A stretch of DNA of 64,000 nt from Lacticaseibacillus parakribbianus (lineage in GTDB: Bacteria; Bacillota; Bacilli; Lactobacillales; Lactobacillaceae), in contig NZ_JANQBA010000007.1 of the NCBI RefSeq assembly GCF_025490915.1, positions 62,001-126,000 on the forward strand, given 5' to 3'. Below the pieces are notes generated by a model. The model saw nothing but the letters and a program-made list of their open reading frames with translations, ran no database searches and was not told where the DNA came from. Below are positions 17,751-28,030 of the stretch, piece after piece (the first letter of the stretch is position 1; the number at the start of each line of letters is the position of its first letter). Both the position numbers and the translations under genes were made by a program.

Positions 17751-20127
17751 GCCCTGCCCCTTTCTCGAAGCGATAGAAGGTCCACACGTCCTGGTTCAGC
17801 GCCGCTGCCTGCGTGAAGGCCTGCGCAAGCGTGGATTTTGCGAAAGGCTGCACACTGTAATGGAACTGGTAGAAGCCGCCGAGGTCGGCCTTGAAGTTGG
17901 TTTCCCAGAAGTTGTTCATCAGCCACGAGTAGACGGGGTCGGTGTTGCTGGCGCCTTCGCCCATCAGCCGAATCGGGTGAGCGGCCAGGTCGCCCAGCGT
18001 GACCAGCGGTGCGTCCTGGCTGGCCACCACCCAGTTGTCTTGGCCCTCAAAGACCACGCCGTTTTGCGTCGCGTAAAAATCGATGCAGGTTCCCGGCAGT
18101 TGGTCGATGCGCGGCCGCACGATGGCACCGGTTTTGTCCAGGGCAACCTGCGAAGCCGCAAACGGCAGCGCCAGGTAGACGTTTTCCGGTCGCCACTCGC
18201 TGAGCTTGTGGAACCGCACGTCGACGTCGACCTTGGGACTCAGCTTGTAGGCGGTCAGAATCACGGCGCAGTCCTGCAGCCCCGCGGCCAGCCGGTACCC
18301 CAGCTGCACCCGCGTGTAAAGCGGCCCGTTCTCAAGCACCTTCACGTCATTGAGCTGCCCGACCGACCGCTGAGTGCGAAACGCCTTGCGGTTGCGGCCG
18401 AGGTTGCGCCGCACGGACTGGTAGTTGTCGCCCAGCTCAAGCGGCGTCACCTCGTAGACCGGCGTGAACGCCCCTAGCTCGCCGGGCTTGAGGCGCTCTT
18501 CACCCGTTGTCTTATCCAGCCAGCTCGTGATACCGGCGCCTGCCTGCCAACTGATCTTGTAAAAATCGTTCTCCAAGCCGTCAACGGTGGCGGTGCCGCC
18601 GGCGGCCAGCTCTGCGGCACGCCGCCAAGCCAAGTCGTCGACGCCGTCCAGGCCGATGGGCTGGCGCATCCCGGCCGAAAACGGCCGCGGTGCCGGCACC
18701 TCGCGCAATGAGAAGTGCTTCTCTTCACGTGCCGCCAGGTCCAGCCAGATGCACAGCTCGTAGCCGCGCGAGTAGTGGCTGATCTGGAATGGCACGGGCT
18801 GGCCGGTCGCCTGGTCGATCACCTCGAAATGCTCGTGGCCGAACCACACCTCCAGGTCCTGCTTGAGCATGGTCCGAATCGGGAAGTCGTGCGGGTTCAC
18901 GGCCCGAAACGTAATTTCCTTGCTCAAAGACAGCGGCGTTTCGCCGTGCTGCTGCTGGATGCGTTCGCGAATCTTGGTCGCCGCCTCGGCGGCCTTGAGC
19001 GCATACAGCCGCTTCCACTGGTCGAGGTTGTTGACCTGCGGGTGGAAGGGCTCGGTGATCGAGCTGGAGTAACCCCAAGTGTGTTCGGCGTAAAACATCA
19101 GGTTGTCCCGGGCCGTGTCGTACCACTCCTGCGGCGCCAGCTCGTGTTTGGGGTCGAGCTTTTCGGCCACCGCGTAGTCGCGGGCCGCGTGGCGGTACTG
19201 AATCACATCGGCCGGGGTGGAGCCGATGCCATCGGCCCACCAGTCGGTCCAATCGCCGCGGTAAGTGGGAATCGGCACAGTGCTTGCTCGCACTTGGTCA
19301 AAGAATTCATCGAGTGTGACCATGCGCAACTGAATGTCGCCGCCGAGTGCGTTGTAGCGGTCGATGAAGTGCAGAATTTTCAGCGTCGCCGGCGAATTAT
19401 CGGTCATCAACCCGCTGAGGCTGATCGGGACAAAATCGTAGGCGTAACCCTGTTCCGTGAGCGTCTGCACGTAATTTTGAATGCGTTCGCACGAGCGGTC
19501 GAACAGCGACAGCTTGGTGTCGTTCAGGCCGTCTTGGAGGGTGTACTCGAAGGTCGCCGCCTCGGAAATTCCCAGCTCATTTCCCAGGTTATAATGCTCG
19601 CCGTTCCACGCCAGAATGCGCTGACCGCTGGCCCCTTCCCACCAAAACGGCGCCTGCTTGCGCAGCGGGTGGTAGCCGTGGTGAGTGTGCAGGCAAGACA
19701 TCAGGTTGGTGACGCCGGCCTTGGCCAGGCCTTCCACCATGCCCCACGAGTAACCGTTGATGTCCGAGGTCAACGCGCTTTTGGCCGGAATGTGCAACGC
19801 GTCGCGCTGGCGGCGTGTCTTTGCCATCACCTCATCGAACACCTGCGCCGAGACCAGCTCCGTCAGGTTCAGGTAGCTGCCGGAGAGGCCGATGTTGCCA
19901 GCCTGCACCGCCTTGACGAAGGCCGCCTGCTCCTGGGGCGTCGCCTCCTTCAAAAACTGCTCGACCGGCCAGTAGGTCTCGCAGTTCCACTTGAAGCGCG
20001 GCTCCTGGGCGATCAGGTCCAGAACCTCCTTGATGAAGCCGATGTGATGGGCCCGCATTTTCTCCTGCGTGTCCGTGTAGCCGACATCGGTGTGTGAGTA
20101 GTGCAAAACGTCGATTGTGAACGTCAT
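17737..20127 (-). CDS. Glycoside hydrolase family 38-type alpha-mannosidase (first of two paralogues)
   Basis: 796 aa. The ATG at 20127 has AAAGGAGAG upstream; the open frame continues far 5' but without a start site and against the divergent regulator. The N-terminus HYSHTDVGYTD gives the zinc ligands His12 and Asp14. TSDINGYSWG supplies the likely nucleophile Asp, and AEHTWGYSSS a further His. The C-terminal half is the all-beta mannosidase domain. Some databases label this branch DUF5054. Cytoplasmic. It forms an operon with manA and the ROK kinase and is divergent from the GntR regulator. Confidence 0.85.
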   Translation of the reverse strand: MTFTIDVLHYSHTDVGYTDTQEKMRAHHIGFIKEVLDLIAQEPRFKWNCETYWPVEQFLKEATPQEQAAFVKAVQAGNIGLSGSYLNLTELVSAQVFDEVMAKTRRQRDALHIPAKSALTSDINGYSWGMVEGLAKAGVTNLMSCLHTHHGYHPLRKQAPFWWEGASGQRILAWNGEHYNLGNELGISEAATFEYTLQDGLNDTKLSLFDRSCERIQNYVQTLTEQGYAYDFVPISLSGLMTDNSPATLKILHFIDRYNALGGDIQLRMVTLDEFFDQVRASTVPIPTYRGDWTDWWADGIGSTPADVIQYRHAARDYAVAEKLDPKHELAPQEWYDTARDNLMFYAEHTWGYSSSITEPFHPQVNNLDQWKRLYALKAAEAATKIRERIQQQHGETPLSLSKEITFRAVNPHDFPIRTMLKQDLEVWFGHEHFEVIDQATGQPVPFQISHYSRGYELCIWLDLAAREEKHFSLREVPAPRPFSAGMRQPIGLDGVDDLAWRRAAELAAGGTATVDGLENDFYKISWQAGAGITSWLDKTTGEERLKPGELGAFTPVYEVTPLELGDNYQSVRRNLGRNRKAFRTQRSVGQLNDVKVLENGPLYTRVQLGYRLAAGLQDCAVILTAYKLSPKVDVDVRFHKLSEWRPENVYLALPFAASQVALDKTGAIVRPRIDQLPGTCIDFYATQNGVVFEGQDNWVVASQDAPLVTLGDLAAHPIRLMGEGASNTDPVYSWLMNNFWETNFKADLGGFYQFHYSVQPFAKSTLAQAFTQAAALNQDVWTFYRFEKGAGHDLR

Positions 20128-20140
20128 GGTAAACTCTCCT

Positions 20141-20169
20141 TTGTGTTTAAAATCGCAAATCGTTATGAT
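20141..20169 (+). promoter_or_regulatory. Promoter of the GntR/UTRA regulator gene
   Basis: TTGTGT (20141-20146), 17-nt spacer, TATGAT (20164-20169). It lies in the 72-nt region shared with the divergent GH38 gene, so a regulator bound here could block both. Confidence 0.6.
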
Positions 20170-20199
20170 GAAAGTAACAAAATCACAGGGGGAAATGCG

Positions 20200-20925
20200 A
20201 TGCCTGATCTCAATGCCAACATGCCGCTGTACCAGCAGGTGGCCGCCGATTTTCGGCGTCAAATCGCAAGCGGCCGGTGGCCGGAGCGATCCGCCCTGCC
20301 GACGGAGGAGGCGCTGGCGGCGCAGTATGCGGTCAGTCGCATCACGATTCGCAAGGCGATCGCCGCGCTGCTTCAGGAACAGCTTTTGACCAAGGTACCG
20401 GGCCACGCGCCGCGGGTGGCCAACGCCCGGACCCAGCCGGCGCCGAACCAGACGCTGATTCGGCCGCAGCAGCTGGCCATCGACGAGGTGTTCGAGGACC
20501 ACAAGCAGCAACAGGCCGACCTGACCCGCGTCCTGGCCGACCTGCGCTGTGCGGAGATGCTCGCGCTGCCCCTGGGGGCCCCAGTCACCCTTTTGTCGCG
20601 ACGCGTGTTTGACAACGAGGGCCTGGTCGCGGTGTTCAAGACCTACTTCGTGGCGCCGGCGCTGGCCACCGCCGATATCAGCCGCTTCATTCAGACCAAG
20701 AAGTCCTTTTATGATTTCCTCGCCCGGCACGGCATCGAACCGGTGGTGCAGCGCGAGGTGATCACCGCCGTGCCGGGCGGCACCGACGCCTTCGCCGGGC
20801 AAAAGGCCGCACCGCTGTTGCGCCGCGAACGCCTGGTGGCCGCGGCCGCGGCCGACTACCGCGAGTACAGCGACTGCTACTACGCCGCCGACCGCTACCG
20901 CTTCGTGCTGGACTTCACGCACTGA
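20200..20925 (+). CDS. GntR-family regulator with UTRA sensor domain
   Basis: 241 aa. The ATG at 20200 follows AGGGGGAAA. The winged helix lies at residues ~8-70 (LPTEEALAAQYAVSRITIRK). The UTRA ligand-binding fold follows, ending CYYAADRYRFVLDF. HutC/UTRA regulators are usually repressors that release DNA on binding a phosphosugar. It is divergent from the GH38-manA-kinase operon and faces the second GH38 gene, so it is the likely local regulator of alpha-mannoside genes. Confidence 0.88.
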   Translation: MPDLNANMPLYQQVAADFRRQIASGRWPERSALPTEEALAAQYAVSRITIRKAIAALLQEQLLTKVPGHAPRVANARTQPAPNQTLIRPQQLAIDEVFEDHKQQQADLTRVLADLRCAEMLALPLGAPVTLLSRRVFDNEGLVAVFKTYFVAPALATADISRFIQTKKSFYDFLARHGIEPVVQREVITAVPGGTDAFAGQKAAPLLRRERLVAAAAADYREYSDCYYAADRYRFVLDFTH

Positions 20926-21021
20926 GGTGGTGCGGCAGACCGTCGCGGCTCAACGCTGTGACGCGGTGAGCGAGGGCGACCGGCACCCGGACACGGCGGT
21001 TCGCCCCGATTGCAGCGGTGA

Positions 21022-21079
21022 GGCCTCGCGGTGCTGCGGCGAGGCCACGCAGTCAGCGCGGCGCCTGAATGGCGCCGCG
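21022..21079. other. Two GC-rich hairpins between convergent genes
   Basis: GGCCTCGC/GCGAGGCC (8 bp) and CGCGGCGCC/GGCGCCGCG at 21057-21079 (9 bp, loop TGAAT). Neither has a T tract. They lie in the 166-nt gap between the convergent GntR and second GH38 genes and may act as weak bidirectional terminators or RNA 3'-end protectors. Confidence 0.45.
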
Positions 21080-21091
21080 GCGCGAATCCGG

Positions 21092-23692
21092 CTAGTCCTC
21101 GTTCGTGATTAAGGTCACCACGCCGAGGTTTTCGGCCACCAGCGCCGCATGGGCATCCGCCAGCGACTCGGTGCGTGACTGGGTGAACAGATCGAAGCCG
21201 AACTCGTAGAAGCCGGACAGGTCGACCTTGAAATTCGTTTCCCAGAAGTTGTTCATGACCCAGGCGTATAGCGGCGCCTGGTTTTTCTTTGCCGTCTGCG
21301 GCCCGGCGAGCTGAATCAGGTGTGGATCGAGGTCGCCCAACGTGACCAGCGGCGTGTCCTTCAGGCACAGACCCAGCATGTGGCCGCTCGGCTGGCGGTA
21401 CAGCAGTCCGGAATTGAGCAGGAAAAAGTCGGTGTTGGTGCCGGGCAGCTGATCGATGGCCGGCCGGAACAGGCGGTCGCCTTTTTCGGCATACAGGTCG
21501 CCTTGCGCCGCAAACGGCAGCGAGACGTACAGGTTTTCCGGTGCCCACTCGTTGTTTTTCTGAACGCGAACCGTCGCCTCAATCTTCGGCAGGTGCTTGT
21601 AAAACTTGAGCTGGACGCTGTACAGCTGGGTGCCGGCCAGCGCGTAATCCAGCGCGATGGTCTGGAACACGGCGCCGTCTGCGACGTTGCGAATGTCCGT
21701 CAGCCGGGCAAAATCGCGCCGCACCCCTTTGCCCTTGCGGTTGCGACCCATGCGCCGGCGTTCTTGGCACGGGTCGGTTTTGACCGGGGTGACCTCGTAG
21801 ATGCCGGCAAACAGCGGCGCCTCCGCCTCCCGCAGCAGGTTCTTGCCGGTCGCCTTGTCGATTAGCGTCTTGATGCCGCGGGTTTCGTCCAGCAGGCAGA
21901 GAAAAGCGTCGGTCGTAATCGTCAGTTCGTTGGGCTTGCCGGGGTAGGCGATGTCTTGCACCCCTTCGGCGCCTTGCACGAAGTTGACGTAGTGGTAGTC
22001 GGCTGTTTCGTGATTCACATCACCCAACCGCAGCCCGAGCCGCTTTTCCTCGTGCGGCGCCAGGCTCACCACGACCTCGACTTCGTAATCGGAGGCGGCC
22101 GGCGTCACCTGGCGGGGGTAAACCGTCCCGGTGGCGAGGTCGTAAGCCTCGATGTACGGCACATCCGCGGCACTCAGGCGCTTGCCGCCAAGCGTCTCCC
22201 AGTAGGCCAGGGCCAGGGTGACCGGCGCCGTGACGTTGCGGTCGTGCGGGTTGACCACCTTGTAGGTCTTGTTTCGCGCAACCCGCGGCCAGACGCGGCC
22301 GAATCTCGCGGCGGTCAGCTTGTTCAGGTAGGTGTTCACCGTCATGCCGGCGGTCACGGCGTAGTTGGCCTTGCGGTACTCGAGCTCGTTGACCATCGTC
22401 GCCCAGGGTTCGGACACCGAGGAGTGGTAGCCCCAGGTGTGTTCGGCAAAAAGCATCAGCTGGCTTTCGGCCGTGGCCAGGGCGGCCGGGTCGGGCGTTG
22501 CGGTGGCGCCGGTGGCCGCATCCGTGGTCGGCACGTCTGTCGCCGGTGCGGCGGTGGCTGCATCCGTGGTTGGCGCGGCCGTGGCCGGTGCGGCGGTGGC
22601 TGCATCCGTGGTTGGCGCGGCCGTGGCCGCATCTGCCGTCAGTCCGTCAGTGGCCGCGTCTGCGGCCGCGGCGGCGGTGCCGGTGGTCGTCAGCCGTTCG
22701 GCCAGCTGGTACTGGCGCTGGGCGGCGCGGTAAATCTTGGTGGCACCGGGGGTCGAGCCGACCCCGTCGGCCCACCAGTCGTTCCAATCGCCGCGGTAGG
22801 CCGGCAGGTCGGCAACGGCCGTCTGCTCGCGCAGCATCGCAAAGAAGCCGGTGACGCCGATCATTTTGACCTGAATCTCCGAGCCGTACTGCGCGTTCCA
22901 CTCGGCGATGCGGTCGACCACCGCCTCGTTGGGGCCGGCATTGTCCGTCGACATGCCCGAAATCATCACCGGGGCAAAATCGTACGGGTAGCCTTCCTGG
23001 GCAAGTGCATCAAAGTACTTGTTGATGCGCGTGTGTGCCACTTCACGCCACTCGCTATCCGGGGTCCCTGAGAACTGATCCTTAATCGAGTAGCTGCCCG
23101 GTGCGTCGGGCATCATGCCCAGCTCGTTGCCGATCTGGTAATGCTCACCGTTCCACACCAGAAGCCGCCGGCCGTCTTGGGTTTCCCACCAAAAGGCCGT
23201 CTGATTCTTGAACAACGGGTACAGGCCGTGGTGGCCGTGAATGCAGGTGAACAGGTTCTCGATGCCATTGTTCAGCAGTTTATCTGCGTAGGCCCATGCG
23301 AAGCCGTTCACATCCGCCGTCATGGCCGAATCCAGTTGCCGCCGCAGCCGCTTGGCGAACCGCCGGCCCCGGGCCAGGCTGTGATCCAGCGCGGTCGCGT
23401 CGACCAGCTCGGTCATGTTGAGGTAATTCAGCGACATATCGATGTGCCCAGCCTCGACCCCGGCCAAAAACGCGGCTTGCTCCGCCGGCGTCGCCTCGTG
23501 CCAGAAGTTTTGCACCTGCCAGAAATTTTCACAGGTCCAGACGAACTCGTCGGCGCGACCCTTGGCCTCAAGGTCGGCGATAATCGCCAGCACCTGGCGA
23601 ATGTAGTCGACGTGGTACGCCGCGATGTCTTCCTGACGGGCGGTGTAGCCGATGTCAGTGTGCGAATGATTGATCAAGTACAGTGTCTTCAT
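21092..23692 (-). CDS. Glycoside hydrolase family 38-type alpha-mannosidase (second paralogue) with repeat insertion
   Basis: 866 aa; ATG at 23692 after GGAGG. It aligns along its length with the GH38 protein encoded at 17737-20127: NHSHTDIGYTARQ (zinc ligands His11, Asp13), MTADVNGFAWAY (nucleophile Asp), DWNDWWADGVGSTP and AEHTWGYHSS. It differs by an Ala/Thr/Asp/Pro-rich insertion of ~70 residues (about 335-405) between the WADGVGSTP helix and AEHTWG, where the paralogue has only a short loop. Probably cleaves alpha-mannosides of different linkage. It has its own promoter and a cre-like site. Confidence 0.85.
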   Translation of the reverse strand: MKTLYLINHSHTDIGYTARQEDIAAYHVDYIRQVLAIIADLEAKGRADEFVWTCENFWQVQNFWHEATPAEQAAFLAGVEAGHIDMSLNYLNMTELVDATALDHSLARGRRFAKRLRRQLDSAMTADVNGFAWAYADKLLNNGIENLFTCIHGHHGLYPLFKNQTAFWWETQDGRRLLVWNGEHYQIGNELGMMPDAPGSYSIKDQFSGTPDSEWREVAHTRINKYFDALAQEGYPYDFAPVMISGMSTDNAGPNEAVVDRIAEWNAQYGSEIQVKMIGVTGFFAMLREQTAVADLPAYRGDWNDWWADGVGSTPGATKIYRAAQRQYQLAERLTTTGTAAAAADAATDGLTADAATAAPTTDAATAAPATAAPTTDAATAAPATDVPTTDAATGATATPDPAALATAESQLMLFAEHTWGYHSSVSEPWATMVNELEYRKANYAVTAGMTVNTYLNKLTAARFGRVWPRVARNKTYKVVNPHDRNVTAPVTLALAYWETLGGKRLSAADVPYIEAYDLATGTVYPRQVTPAASDYEVEVVVSLAPHEEKRLGLRLGDVNHETADYHYVNFVQGAEGVQDIAYPGKPNELTITTDAFLCLLDETRGIKTLIDKATGKNLLREAEAPLFAGIYEVTPVKTDPCQERRRMGRNRKGKGVRRDFARLTDIRNVADGAVFQTIALDYALAGTQLYSVQLKFYKHLPKIEATVRVQKNNEWAPENLYVSLPFAAQGDLYAEKGDRLFRPAIDQLPGTNTDFFLLNSGLLYRQPSGHMLGLCLKDTPLVTLGDLDPHLIQLAGPQTAKKNQAPLYAWVMNNFWETNFKVDLSGFYEFGFDLFTQSRTESLADAHAALVAENLGVVTLITNED
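22519..22644 (-). repeat. 42-bp tandem repeat inside the second GH38 gene
   Basis: Three units (22519-22560, 22561-22602, 22603-22644) encode 14-residue repeats of the type TTDAATAAPATAAP. The middle unit and the first half of the third are nearly identical at DNA level. The unit length equals that in the ROK regulator gene although the sequence differs. Confidence 0.88.
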
Positions 23693-23703
23693 ATGAATGC
23701 CTC

Positions 23704-23717
23704 CGCAATCGGTTTCA
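23704..23717 (-). promoter_or_regulatory. cre-like site in the leader of the second GH38 gene
   Basis: Minus strand TGAAACCGATTGCG matches 13 of 14 positions of TGWAANCGNTNNCA. It lies between the -10 box and the start codon, a position where CcpA would act as a roadblock during growth on glucose. Confidence 0.5.
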
Positions 23718-23732
23718 TTAGCTTTCCCCTCC

Positions 23733-23761
23733 AGTATAGCGGGTCGCGCCGTCCCTTGCAG
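23733..23761 (-). promoter_or_regulatory. Promoter of the second GH38 gene
   Basis: CTGCAA (23761-23756), 17-nt spacer, TATACT (23738-23733), about 40 nt before the start codon. Confidence 0.55.
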
Positions 23762-24060
23762 GCTCTTATGAAAGCCCGGTGCAGCGCGGTTGGCCCGGGA
23801 TTGGCTCGGATCGGCTCAGATCAGCTCGGCGAGGCCGCGCCCGGCTCTGGATTGGCTGGCATTAGCTCGAGACGGACCGGGGATTGACCCGGGATTGCCC
23901 GGAATTGCCCGGGATTGACCCGGAATTTCCCGGAATTGCCCGGGATCGGGTCGGATCGGCTCGGCGGAGTTGCGCCTGCATACCGATTGCGACCCTGCGA
24001 GAAACTGCCGAGGGACCACCAACCGCCGCGACCACGAGTAGGTGCCTGCTACGCCAATGC
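23762..24060. other. Gene-free stretch with 10-bp periodic repeats
   Basis: No credible gene. The left two thirds are imperfect 10-bp tandem repeats; the right third shows nothing recognisable before the terminator. Confidence 0.6.
23794..23958. repeat. 10-bp tandem repeats (CCCGGGATTG / GCTCGGATCG variants)
   Basis: Block A, 23794-23833: CCCGGGATTG, GCTCGGATCG, GCTCAGATCA, GCTCGGCGAG. Block B, 23888-23958: seven units of the form CCCGGRATTG with one 11-bp unit. The stretch between keeps a similar period. One unit equals one DNA helical turn. Confidence 0.85.
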
Positions 24061-24114
24061 AAACAGGCGCCAGCCGCCGCCAAGAAGCACTTGGCGGCGG
24101 TTAGCGCCTGTTTG
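24061..24114 (-). terminator. Long hairpin terminator after the GH127 gene
   Basis: AAACAGGCGC / GCGCCTGTTT outer arms and CCGCCGCCAAG / CTTGGCGGCGG inner arms form a stem of over 20 bp with a 5-nt loop, flanked by T-rich ends on both strands. It lies just downstream of GH127. Confidence 0.7.
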
Positions 24115-24136
24115 TTCGGTGGCGTTTTGCCAACAA

Positions 24137-25951
<1,815 letters not shown>

Positions 25952-26006
25952 TGTGATTGTGCCTTCTTTCGCATGATGTGCTGTGTTAAGCTGGTTCCAG
26001 CATAGC

Positions 26007-26020
26007 CGTTAGCGGTTTCA
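26007..26020 (-). promoter_or_regulatory. cre site between GH127 and the AraC regulator gene
   Basis: Minus strand TGAAACCGCTAACG matches 13 of 14 positions of the CcpA consensus. It is followed on that strand by a -10-like TATGCT, so it probably represses GH127 under glucose and may also affect the divergent araC-type gene. Confidence 0.55.
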
Positions 26021-26077
26021 CAAGCGCTAGCCGATGTTGCCCTGAATCTGCCTAATCTGACCCACCTGGAGGCCGTC

Positions 26078-26932
26078 ATGCCCGTCGTCACCTTTCTCGG
26101 TTCCGCCCTACCCATTTTCCTGTTCGCCGGTCGCGATACCTACGCGCCCGGCCGCGCCCATCCGACGCGGCGCGACCTCGGCGTGTTCGATCTGCTGGTG
26201 GTCAGCCAAGGCGAGCTGCTGATGCAAGTCGTTGGCCGCGACCTGGCCGTGCCGGCCGGCCACGCGCTGCTGATGCCGCCGGTCGGGCGCCACGCCGGGC
26301 GGCCGGTGACGACCACCACCGCCTTTTACTGGCTACACTTTCGCCCGGTGGCTGGCTGGCAGGCCGGCCCGGTGCCAAAGGCGCCGGCCACGACAGCCTT
26401 GAACCCGGTGTTCCCCGGGCTGGTGATGCCGCAGCAGCAGCCCGCACCCCTGGCCCTGACCGCGCCGCTTTTGGACCGGCTGATCACCCTGGCGATTCGC
26501 ACCGACGACGCAGCGCAGCTGGCCGCCCAGGTCACCTTCCACGACCTGCTGCTCGAGCTGAGCCGGGCGGTAGCCCCGACGCAAAACGCGGCGCAGCGGG
26601 TGGCGGCGGCGACCACCCGCTACCTCGAGGCCCACTTTGATCAAGCCATCACGTACCAGACGCTGGCGGCCGCGCTGAACTACGCGCCGAGCTACATCGC
26701 GCGGTGCATGCGGACCGTCGCGCATGAAACCCCGGACGCGGCGCTGACCCGCATCCGCCTGACCCACGCCTTGGCGCTTTTGACCAGCAGCGACCAGTCC
26801 ATCGACGCGATCGCGCGGCAGGTCGGCTACCCCAGCGGCAACTACCTGGCGCGGCGCTTCGTCCAGGTCACCGGCCGGCCGCCGTCGCAGTTTCGTCACG
26901 GTGGCGAGCGGCCGCCATTCATCCTTCGATAA
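26078..26932 (+). CDS. AraC-family transcriptional regulator
   Basis: 284 aa; ATG at 26078 after GGAGG. An N-terminal cupin-like sensor (residues ~20-95, GELLMQVVGRDLAVPAGHALL) is followed by two helix-turn-helix motifs in the last 100 residues (ITYQTLAAALNYAPSYIARC; SIDAIARQVGYPSGNYLARR). It is divergent from GH127, and AraC proteins commonly activate such a neighbour in response to the released sugar. No terminator is seen between it and the next gene, but that gene has its own promoter. Confidence 0.9.
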   Translation: MPVVTFLGSALPIFLFAGRDTYAPGRAHPTRRDLGVFDLLVVSQGELLMQVVGRDLAVPAGHALLMPPVGRHAGRPVTTTTAFYWLHFRPVAGWQAGPVPKAPATTALNPVFPGLVMPQQQPAPLALTAPLLDRLITLAIRTDDAAQLAAQVTFHDLLLELSRAVAPTQNAAQRVAAATTRYLEAHFDQAITYQTLAAALNYAPSYIARCMRTVAHETPDAALTRIRLTHALALLTSSDQSIDAIARQVGYPSGNYLARRFVQVTGRPPSQFRHGGERPPFILR

Positions 26933-26951
26933 AAATAATAAAATATTTCGA

Positions 26952-26991
26952 TTTATCATCCCGGTAAATAAGTTGAAGCGTTTTATCATCC
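26952..26991. promoter_or_regulatory. Direct repeat TTTATCATCC upstream of the reductase promoter
   Basis: Two identical 10-bp copies at 26952-26961 and 26982-26991, exactly 30 bp apart (three helical turns), in an AT-rich patch 20 nt before the -35 box. This layout fits an activator or repressor binding on one DNA face. Confidence 0.45.
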
Positions 26992-27010
26992 GATTCTCAT
27001 GACTGTCTTC

Positions 27011-27039
27011 TTGTGGCGTCACAGCGGGGCCGTTATACT
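27011..27039 (+). promoter_or_regulatory. Promoter of the reductase-EIIC operon
   Basis: TTGTGG (27011-27016), 17-nt spacer, TATACT (27034-27039), ~43 nt before the start codon. Confidence 0.7.
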
Positions 27040-27081
27040 AAAGCCGTAATGTGCAATTATTCACAACTAGGAGGCAACGAC

Positions 27082-28020
27082 ATGAAGATCACAATTTTAG
27101 GCGCCGGTGGTATGGGTAGCCGCTTCGCGCTGATGCTTCACCAAGCAGGCAATGACGTCACCCTGGTCGACGGCTGGCAGGCCAACATCGACGCCATTCG
27201 CAAGGACGGGCTGCAGGCCGACTTCAACGGCCAGGCAACCGTCGCCCACCTGCCGATCTATTCCCCGGCAGAAATCGACCAGCTCGGCCAAACCGCGGAG
27301 CTGATCATCGCGTTCACCAAGTCCAACCAGCTTCGGGCGATGTTCGAGGCGGTGCGGCCGATTATCGGCCCCGACACCTACGTCCTGTGCCTGCTCAACG
27401 GCATCGGTCACGAGGACATTTTGCAGGATTTCGTCACCGCCGACCACTTGATTCTGGGCATCACGATGTGGACCGCCGGCATGACCGGCCCGGGCCACGT
27501 CACCCTGCTCGGGGAGGGCGAAGTCGAGCTGCAAAACTTCGCCCCGGCCGGCGAAGCCTTCACCCAAGACGTGGTGGCCGCGTTCCAAGCGGCTGGGCTG
27601 AACCCGACCTACAGCCAAAACGTCAAATACGCCATCTGGCGCAAGGCCTGCGTCAACGGCACGTTGAACAGCTTGTGCAGCCTCTTGGACTGCAACATCG
27701 GCGAGCTCGGCGCCACCGCGGAGGCCGAGACGCTGCTGAAGACCATCATCGGCGAATTCGCCAAGGTCGCGGCGCATGAAGGCATCGCGCTGGACGAGGC
27801 CGAGGTCTACACACACATTGCGCAGACCTTCACAGCTGCCATCGCCGCGCATTACCCGTCCATGTACCAAGACCTGATTGTGAACCACCGGCTGACCGAA
27901 ATCGACTTCATCAACGGCGCGGTCTGGCAAAAAGGCCAGCGCTACGGCATCGCCACGCCGTACTGCGCGTTGCTGACCCAGCTGATTCACGCCAAGGAAC
28001 AGCTCGTCGGTGCCAAATAG
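27082..28020 (+). CDS. Ketopantoate reductase-family protein (2-dehydropantoate 2-reductase)
   Basis: 312 aa; ATG at 27082 follows TAGGAGG. The NADP-binding motif is ILGAGGMGSRFALML at the N-terminus. The family segments KACVNGTLNSLCSL (catalytic Lys and Asn) and TEIDFINGAVWQKGQRYG are present. PanE reduces 2-dehydropantoate to pantoate for coenzyme A. Because it is coupled to a PTS EIIC gene 10 nt downstream rather than to panB/panC, it may act on another 2-keto acid or sugar acid. Confidence 0.85.
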   Translation: MKITILGAGGMGSRFALMLHQAGNDVTLVDGWQANIDAIRKDGLQADFNGQATVAHLPIYSPAEIDQLGQTAELIIAFTKSNQLRAMFEAVRPIIGPDTYVLCLLNGIGHEDILQDFVTADHLILGITMWTAGMTGPGHVTLLGEGEVELQNFAPAGEAFTQDVVAAFQAAGLNPTYSQNVKYAIWRKACVNGTLNSLCSLLDCNIGELGATAEAETLLKTIIGEFAKVAAHEGIALDEAEVYTHIAQTFTAAIAAHYPSMYQDLIVNHRLTEIDFINGAVWQKGQRYGIATPYCALLTQLIHAKEQLVGAK

Positions 28021-28030
28021 GAGGCAAACC

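Noticed and set aside
20128-20922. N-terminal extension of the first GH38 gene to 20922
   Set aside because: It lacks a ribosome site, overlaps the divergent GntR gene completely, and the GH38 N-terminus begins at 20127 behind AAAGGAGAG.
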